From positions 2,852,001 through 2,916,000 of the forward strand of contig NZ_CP115960.1 in the NCBI RefSeq assembly GCF_027941955.1: a stretch of DNA of 64,000 nucleotides. Direction: 5' to 3'. Both the position numbers and the translations under genes were made by a program. Below, one piece after another: positions 57,860 to 64,000 of the stretch. This stretch comes from Sphingomonas sp. 7/4-4 (lineage in GTDB: Bacteria; Pseudomonadota; Alphaproteobacteria; Sphingomonadales; Sphingomonadaceae). Each line of letters opens with the position of its first letter. Within the stretch, counting starts at the first letter, position 1. The notes below the pieces were generated by a model. That model saw only the letters and a list, made by a program, of their open reading frames with translations. It was not told the DNA's origin and searched no databases.

Positions 57860-59440
57860 GCGGTCGCGTTGGCGGGGTCGAGGGGAGCGGCGAGCCGGTG
57901 GCCGGCGCCGATGGCACCGCGCGTGCTTCGCTTTCGACCGGCTGCCGCATCGTGCCGTCGCAGTCCCGCCAGCCCGGCCCCGCCGGCGGCCGTGCAGGCA
58001 GGGCCTTCCCGCCCAGCATCCGATCGACCTCTGCCAGCCGCCGCGCGTTGCGCCAGGTCCATTCGCCGCTGTTCTGGCGCGCGACGGTTTCGTCCAGCAC
58101 GTTGCTGCGCACCCAGGCGAGCCGCTCGGCAAAACCGGGTTCGAGCTCGTGGCCGTGCTCGAGCGCGACCAGGGAGGTCAGCGACGAGGGTCCGAGACGG
58201 GCGAGATAGCAAAGGTCGAGCGCCGCGCCCCTGCCTCCGCTTCGCGCGCGTGGCGGACGTTCCAGCTGGCGGCGATCGATCCCAGATCCACCATCGTGCA
58301 TCCGGCCAGCACGATCAGCGCGGCCGCGGCGTTGGCATTGATCAGCCAGGCGGCGCTGCGCCCCTTGAGCATCCGCCAGACGATCAGGACCAGCCCGACC
58401 GCGACGAGCGCCATCCAGACCAAGGCCGCGATGCGCAGCCGGGTCAGCGAATAAGCGTCGATATAATCGAGCGTGCGCAGGATGCTCGAGGCGACGAGGA
58501 AGACGTTCTGCGCGATCCAGAGCACCACCAGCCGGCGGATCGCAGGCACCGCCGCAGTATCGGAGCCCGGCCGCAGCGCGACCAATACGAACAGCCCCGC
58601 AAGCAGCGCAGTGGCGATCAGCGGATAGGCGCCGCGATGCGCATAGGTGGCGAGCGTCATCCCCTCGGGCAGCGGGGCCCCGCTCCAGAGAAAAGCGATA
58701 TCGAGGCCGTTCTGCAATGCGAACAGCCCGTTGAAGGTCAGCAGCGCGAGCGTCACCGACCCGACCGTAACTCCCGGCAGGATCTTCTCCGGAGCCACCG
58801 ACGGCTGCGCCGCGCGGATCGACGTCTTGCGTGGGCGCAGCGTCGCCCAGACCGTGGTCAGCAACACTATCCAGAACAGGAACCGCGCAACCGCAATCCC
58901 ATCGAGCCGAGGCAGGCCGATATCGTAGAGCGCGTTGCCGATCATCGGATTGGCTGCGGCGAACAGCGCGAGGAACACCGCGCCGCCGAGGAGCGGCAAC
59001 GGCAGCAGCGGCAGGATGCTCTGCACCCGCATGCGATCGCCTAGCCGGCGCCGCATCCGGAGCAGATCGCGCCAGGGGCCGACGACGCTGACCACGCCAT
59101 GGACCGCAAGGCGAAGCGCCCAACGCCCGGCGTGATCGAAGCCGGCGGCGCGCGGCAGCAGCACCGCCACCGTCAACCCTGTCCAGAACAGCATGAAGGC
59201 GAGCAGGCCTGGGCTGTCGGCGAGCGGCACCGCGAACAGCAGCGCACCCGCGGCGGCGATCCAGCTCCGCCAGTCGCGCCTGATCGCCGGAGTCAGCAGC
59301 AGCGTCACTCCCGCCCAGGCCAGCGCGAACAATCCGAGATTGGATCCCACGCCGCCGCCGCGCCAGAACAGCCAATCGCCGGTTCCGACCAGCGCCGCCG
59401 CGGCGATGACCTTGGCAACGAAACTTGACCTGATCCGCAT
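57849..59440 (-). CDS. DUF4173 membrane protein (one frameshift)
   Basis: 530 residues after adding one base at 58226-58229. Ten or more hydrophobic segments, including LFALAWAGVTLLLTPAI, LLAFMLFWTGLTVAVLLPRA, ILPLLPLPLLGGAVFLALFA and ALVWMALVAVGLVLIVWRML, then a long soluble C-terminus (ALDLCYLARLGPSSLTSLVA onward). DUF4173 proteins are uncharacterised membrane proteins often beside two-component genes; here it is immediately upstream of the response regulator/kinase pair, which probably controls it. GGGGAG precedes ATG 59440. Confidence 0.85.
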
Positions 59441-59835
59441 CGCGACACTCCCCAATGACGGGAGCTTCTTCGCGGCTCGATATGCCGATCGGTCGGCGGA
59501 AGGCGACTGCGCCCGGGGTGATTCCGTGCAGATCCGATGCAGGCGGCGGGCCCCGCTTCGCCGAAGCCGCGCAGCGCGAACCGGCCAAAATGATTTGCTA
59601 TGGACTCGAAGTCACCGGCGAGTAACCTATGCCTGTTCCGATATGAAATAATGTCGAGTCGCACGGGGCAAAGGTTCGTTCGAGATTTCGAGCGCTGCGA
59701 TCGGACGGGGGATTGGGACTACCACAACAATTTCTGGAATGCGCGCGCCCATCGTGGCGAGCTTTCTAATTGTTATTCCATATTCTTTTCATCGTGAATC
59801 GCCTGTTTTCTGCAATGCAACAATAGGAGACGGAT
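59441..59835. other. intergenic region upstream of the RTX gene
   Basis: 395 bp. The left half is GC-rich; the last 80 bp (59760-59835) are AT-rich (CTAATTGTTATTCCATATTC and TTTTCATCGTGAATCGCCTG), consistent with the RTX promoter. AGGAG lies just before the GTG start. The short open frame at 59600-59797 shows no recognisable features and is not called. No RNA gene or repeat seen. Confidence 0.4.
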
Positions 59836-62800
59836 GTGCCCATCTACACCGGCAATAATGGTAACAACACCATCAACGGCTCCAACGGCGACGACACGAT
59901 CTACGGTCTCGGCGGCAACGACCATCTCTACGGGCGTGGCGGCAACGACACGATCTATGGCGGTACGGGCAACGACGATATCGAAGGAAACGACGGCAAC
60001 GACACGCTTTACGGCGAAGACGGCAATGACGTTATGTCGGGAGGCAATGGCAACGACGTCATGAGCGGCGGTACGGGCAATGACGACATGTCCGGCGACG
60101 CCAATGACGACACGCTGACCGGCGGGACCGGCAACGACGTGCTGCACGGCGGCACGGGCAACGACATCCTCTATGGCGAAGCCGATAGCGACACGCTGTA
60201 TGGCGATGACGGCAACGATTATCTCCACGGCGGCGCGGGCCTCGACCATCTGTACGGCGGCACCGGCGCCGATACGCTGGATGGCGGCACCGAGGATGAC
60301 GAATTGTGGGGCGGCACCGGCAACGACATATTGATCGGCGGCGACGGCAACGATCAGCTTTCCGGCGACGACAATGACGACACGCTGTCGGGCGGCAACG
60401 GCAATGACAGCCTGTCCGGCGGCAATGGCAACGACACGCTCACCGGCGGTGGCGGAATCGACTTTATCGACGGCGGCGCGGGCACCGATACCGCGGTCTA
60501 TTCCGGCTCGCTGGCCGATTACACGATCTACCGGCTCGGACCGATCGCGGGGGTGGTCCATAACGGGCCCGGCGGGCCGGGTTCGGGCGCGGACGGCGCG
60601 GACCTGCTGGTCTCGGTCGAGCGGCTGCAATTCGCCGATGTCACTATCGACCTCACTGCGAACAACGCGCCGTTCGCGGCCAATGACGCGGCCGCGCTCA
60701 CCGAGGATGCCGGCAACTACAACAGCGGCACCGCGAGCGTGCTGGACAACGACTTCGATTTCGAAGGCGATACGCTGACCGCCACGCCCGGCGTGTTCAA
60801 CGGCACCTATGGCACGCTGACGCTCAACGCGAACGGCACCTATAATTACGTGCTCAACGCGACCGCGCAGACGCTGGCGCAGGGGCAGGTAGTCCAGGAC
60901 AGCTTCACCTACACCGCGTCGGACGGCAGCGCCTCGGACACCGCCAATCTGGTCTTCACGATCACCGGCGTGAACGACGCACCCGTCGCCCATCCCGACA
61001 ATGCGGCGACGAGCGAAAATGCGAGCGTGCTGATCAACGTCCTCGCCAACGACACCGATGTCGACAATAGCGCGGTGCTCACCGTCACCACCGCTTCCGC
61101 CCCGGCGGGCCAGGGCAGCGCCGCAGTGGTCGGCAACCAGGTCCAGTTCAATCCGGGCAGCAATTTCGATCATCTCGCGGTGGGCGCCACCGCCAGCGTC
61201 ACGGTCAGCTACACGATCCAGGACCAGTTCGGCGCGGCCTCGGCCTCGACCGTGACGGTCATCGTCACCGGCACCAACGACGGCCCCGTCGCCAATCCGG
61301 ACGCCGCCGCGACGACCGAGAATGCGACGATTCTCGTCAACGTCCTCACCAACGATACCGATGTGGATGACGGCGCGGTGCTCACCGTCAGTTCGGCCTC
61401 CGCGCCGGCGGGGCAAGGCACCGCATCGGTGGTCGGCAATCAGGTGCAGTTCGCGCCCGGCAGCGACTTCGACTATCTCGCCGTCGGCGAAAGCACCGTC
61501 GTCACGGTCGGCTATTCGATCACCGACGAACATGGCGCCACCGCCGCCTCGACGATCGCCCTCACCGTCACCGGCACGAACGACGCGCCGGTGATCGATG
61601 CCGGCGGCACCGATGCGACGGGCAGCGTCACCGAACTGCCCAACGGCGATCCGAACGAGAATGCCTTCACGCATCAGGACAGCGGCACGATCGCGTTCGA
61701 CGATGCGGATCTCAGCGATACCCACAGCGCGGGCTTCGCGCCCCAGGCCGGCGGCTATGTCGGCACCTTCACGCTCGATGCGGTAAATCAGGGCACCGAC
61801 AGCGTCGGCTGGCATTTCGCAGTCGACGACAGTGCGATCGACTTCCTCGATGAAGGCGAGACCTTGACGCAGGTCTACACCGTCACCGTCGCCGACGGGC
61901 ATGGCGGCACCACGACGCAGGATGTCACCGTCACCATCACCGGCGAATCCGACAATCTGCCGCCCGACGCGGTCGACGACGCCTATTCGGTGGCAGGCAA
62001 CGTCACGCTCACCGTCGATGCGAATGACGGCGTGCTCGCCAACGATACCGACGACGGCGGCGTCGGCGCGGGGCCGGGCGAGGCTTCGGTGACCGCCTTC
62101 GACGCTACATCGGCGAACGGCGGCAGCGTGACCGTCAATCCGGACGGCTCGTTCAGCTACGAACCGCCGGTCGGCTTCAGCGGCGCCGACAGTTTCACCT
62201 ACACGCTCACCGACGCCGAGGGTGAAACCGACATCGCAACGGTGACCGTCAATGTCGGCGCCAACCAGGTCTGGTTCATCGACAATGCCGCGACCGACAG
62301 TGCCAATCTCGGTACGCAGGCCGATCCGTTCACGTCGCTCGCGGCGTTCAACGCGGCGCAAGGGTCGCCGAGCGGTCCCGGCACCGGCGATACGATCTAT
62401 CTGCGCGAGGGCACCGGCACCTATTCCGAGGCGGACGGCATCAACCTGCTGAACGGCCAGACCTTGGTCGGCGGTGGCCAGGATCTCGTGATCGGCGCCG
62501 AGACGATCGAGCAAGGCACCGGCCGCCCGACGATCGTCGTCACCGGCGGTGCCAATAACGGCGTCGATCTCGCCCAGAACAACCATGTGTCGGGCTTCGA
62601 CATCGGCGACACCACCGGCGCGGGCATCGCCGATGGCGGCGGCAGCGTCGGCAGCCTGACGATCAGCGACGTCGGCAAATCGGGTGCCGGCCAGATCGTC
62701 GACGTGGATCAGGGCGGCACGCTCAACGTCACGCTCAACAGCGCCGCCTCGTCGGGCTCGAGCGGCGGTGCGATCGACCTCGCCGGAGTGGCGGGCAGCT

Positions 62801-64000
62801 TCACCGTCACCGGCGCGACCTCGATCACCGGCACGCATAGCGGCGGCGGCATCGACATCACCGGCTCCTCGCTCAGCGCGAGCTTCGCCGGCGGCGGCAC
62901 CGTGGCGACCTCCACGACCACCGCAGTGAATTTCGTCGGCAATAGCGGCGCGCTCGCGCTCGGCGGCGGGCTCGACATCGTCACCACCAGCGGCGCAGGC
63001 CTCAATGCCAGCGGCGGCGGTTCGGTGACCGCGACCGGGGCGGGCAACAGCGTGACCTCGACGACCGGCGTTGCGGTGGCGGTCAGCGGCACGGCGATCG
63101 GCGCTGCCGACCTCACCTTCGAGAGCGTCTCGGCCGATGGCGGCGCCTATGCGATCCGCCTCAACGGCACCGGCGCGGCGGGCGGGCTGCACATCACCGG
63201 CACCGGCACGACCGACGGCTCGGGCGGCGTGATCCAGAATATCGGCGTGCGCGGCATCGAGCTGATCAACACCACCGAGGTGAGCATCGCCAACGTCGCG
63301 CTCACCAACGCCAACACCGTCAACGGTACTTCGACCGATCTCGACGTCAGCAATTCGAACGGGGCGATCTATCTGAGCGGCGTCACCGGGGCGTCGCTCA
63401 GCAATGTCGACATCGACGGCGCGGCCGACAGCGGCGTGGTCGGCATCAACGTCGCCGATTTCGTCATGAACAACAGCACGATCACCCAGGCCGGCAATGC
63501 CCTGAACGAGAGCGGGCTCGAGTTCACCAACCTCTCGGGCAATTCGTCGATCTCGAACACCGATATCTCTTTCTTCGAGACCAACGGGCTCGACATCGTC
63601 AACACCGATGCGGGGCTGAACCTGGTGCTGGACAACGTCACCATCCGCGACAGCCAGACAGCGTCGTCGGGCGGCCCGGCCAATGCCAATGGCGATGGCG
63701 GGCTGCAGTTCCGCAGCTTCAGCACCGCGCCGGGCGCGCCGGTCACCAATATCGACATCATCGACAGCGATTTCGTGCGGCTCCGGACCCAGGCGATCCA
63801 GGTCATCGGCGACCATGATTCGGTCGTCAGCGTCGATATCGTCAACAATCTGATCGACAGCGAGGCAGCGGCCGGCACCGGCATCGACCTCAATGCGAGC
63901 AGCGCGTCGCAATTCGCGTTCAACGTCATCGGCAACACCGTGACCAGCCGCGGCGGCAATGCGATCAACGTCACGGCTTTCGGCGGCGCCGACATCGAGG
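59836..64000 (+). CDS. giant RTX / cadherin-like / beta-helix secreted protein (N-terminal 1388 codons, runs off right edge)
   Basis: Open from GTG 59836 (AGGAG upstream) to the end. Residues about 10-220 are glycine/aspartate nonapeptides of the calcium-binding GGxGxDxUx type ([20 protein letters not shown]). Residues 240-330 are linker and beta-rich, then two near-identical ~100-residue VCBS/cadherin-like repeats ([20 protein letters not shown] and [20 protein letters not shown]), a third divergent one, and from residue ~810 a right-handed parallel beta-helix with many short G/N/S/T-rich turns. Proteins of this kind are exported by type I secretion as adhesins or biofilm factors. RTX repeats normally sit at the C-terminus; their N-terminal position is unusual. 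The whole antisense frame 59773-63912 is a compositional shadow. Confidence 0.9.
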   Translation, partial: MPIYTGNNGNNTINGSNGDDTIYGLGGNDHLYGRGGNDTIYGGTGNDDIEGNDGNDTLYGEDGNDVMSGGNGNDVMSGGTGNDDMSGDANDDTLTGGTGNDVLHGGTGNDILYGEADSDTLYGDDGNDYLHGGAGLDHLYGGTGADTLDGGTEDDELWGGTGNDILIGGDGNDQLSGDDNDDTLSGGNGNDSLSGGNGNDTLTGGGGIDFIDGGAGTDTAVYSGSLADYTIYRLGPIAGVVHNGPGGPGSGADGADLLVSVERLQFADVTIDLTANNAPFAANDAAALTEDAGNYNSGTASVLDNDFDFEGDTLTATPGVFNGTYGTLTLNANGTYNYVLNATAQTLAQGQVVQDSFTYTASDGSASDTANLVFTITGVNDAPVAHPDNAATSENASVLINVLANDTDVDNSAVLTVTTASAPAGQGSAAVVGNQVQFNPGSNFDHLAVGATASVTVSYTIQDQFGAASASTVTVIVTGTNDGPVANPDAAATTENATILVNVLTNDTDVDDGAVLTVSSASAPAGQGTASVVGNQVQFAPGSDFDYLAVGESTVVTVGYSITDEHGATAASTIALTVTGTNDAPVIDAGGTDATGSVTELPNGDPNENAFTHQDSGTIAFDDADLSDTHSAGFAPQAGGYVGTFTLDAVNQGTDSVGWHFAVDDSAIDFLDEGETLTQVYTVTVADGHGGTTTQDVTVTITGESDNLPPDAVDDAYSVAGNVTLTVDANDGVLANDTDDGGVGAGPGEASVTAFDATSANGGSVTVNPDGSFSYEPPVGFSGADSFTYTLTDAEGETDIATVTVNVGANQVWFIDNAATDSANLGTQADPFTSLAAFNAAQGSPSGPGTGDTIYLREGTGTYSEADGINLLNGQTLVGGGQDLVIGAETIEQGTGRPTIVVTGGANNGVDLAQNNHVSGFDIGDTTGAGIADGGGSVGSLTISDVGKSGAGQIVDVDQGGTLNVTLNSAASSGSSGGAIDLAGVAGSFTVTGATSITGTHSGGGIDITGSSLSASFAGGGTVATSTTTAVNFVGNSGALALGGGLDIVTTSGAGLNASGGGSVTATGAGNSVTSTTGVAVAVSGTAIGAADLTFESVSADGGAYAIRLNGTGAAGGLHITGTGTTDGSGGVIQNIGVRGIELINTTEVSIANVALTNANTVNGTSTDLDVSNSNGAIYLSGVTGASLSNVDIDGAADSGVVGINVADFVMNNSTITQAGNALNESGLEFTNLSGNSSISNTDISFFETNGLDIVNTDAGLNLVLDNVTIRDSQTASSGGPANANGDGGLQFRSFSTAPGAPVTNIDIIDSDFVRLRTQAIQVIGDHDSVVSVDIVNNLIDSEAAAGTGIDLNASSASQFAFNVIGNTVTSRGGNAINVTAFGGADIE
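60967..61578 (+). repeat. tandem cadherin-like repeat pair in the RTX gene
   Basis: Two ~300-bp units starting near 60970 and 61270. Both encode D-A/G-P-V-A-x-P-D-x-A-A-T-x-E-N-A and a conserved [12 protein letters not shown] segment ending in F-D-x-L-A-V-G. High DNA similarity points to recent duplication within the gene. Confidence 0.85.

Noticed and set aside
59600..59797. 65-residue plus-strand frame upstream of the RTX gene
   Set aside because: No Shine-Dalgarno, no conserved features, and it lies in the promoter region.
59773..63912. 1379-residue minus-strand open frame opposite the RTX gene
   Set aside because: Long antisense frame arising from the repetitive GC-rich RTX and beta-helix sequence; the plus-strand reading has the calcium-binding repeats.

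Overview
The window looks like a chromosome segment of a sphingomonad (Alphaproteobacteria, Sphingomonadales; Sphingomonas-like). The evidence is the high GC content and the gene neighbourhoods: rpiB-glyA-nrdR-trmJ, plsY-dprA-topA, panC/mipZ/DnaJ-like/phosphomannomutase, a single bifunctional Rsh, an ALAS-type hemA, and many small sphingomonad-type secreted proteins. No phage, plasmid or integrative backbone is visible. It is mostly ordinary core genome with a few accessory islands.

Layout. 1-2 kb: agmatine deiminase (cut by the left edge) and a secreted M28 peptidase. 2.5-4.8 kb: three tandem phage-tail-collar proteins with a GNAT acetyltransferase and a convergent DUF6916 gene, an isolated non-prophage cassette. 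5-9.4 kb: rpsD, chorismate mutase, trmJ, nrdR, glyA, rpiB. 9.4-16.2 kb: small lipoprotein, LytTR regulator, btaAB (betaine lipid synthesis), hemA, murI. 16.3-25.9 kb: plsY, dprA, yghU-type GST, topA, panC, mipZ, DnaJ-like, phosphomannomutase, plus a MITE-like element at 24165-24429. 26-32.5 kb: an exonuclease, a TraB/GumN protein, a glutathione-dependent formaldehyde detoxification operon and tRNA-Thr. 32.6-40.9 kb: aminopeptidase P, a DSD1/D-threonine aldolase-like PLP enzyme, a diguanylate cyclase, oligopeptidase B, a c-type cytochrome. 41-46.8 kb: HxlR regulator with palindromic sites, Rsh, a membrane glycosyltransferase, a cardiolipin-synthase-like enzyme. 46.7-51.6 kb: TetR plus a tripartite EmrAB/OMF efflux pump with two matching operators. 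51.7-55.5 kb: the ydbH-ynbE-ydbL envelope lipid-transport operon. 55.5-59.4 kb: histidine kinase, response regulator and a DUF4173 membrane protein. 59.8 kb to the right edge: the first 1388 codons of a giant RTX/cadherin-like/beta-helix secreted protein.

A window-wide feature dominates interpretation. At least 18 genes are broken by single-base losses, 25 in all, each beside a short run of identical bases. Restoring one base per site gives full-length family-like proteins with lengths divisible by three. They include single-copy housekeeping genes (hemA, murI, nrdR, phosphomannomutase), so this is almost certainly assembly or basecalling error, not gene decay. Such genes are annotated as single CDS spanning the breaks.

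The more unusual biology is the tail-collar/GNAT/DUF6916 cassette, btaAB, the RTX giant with its calcium-binding repeats at the N-terminus, the MITE-like element, and a degraded copy of the ptrB 3' end.
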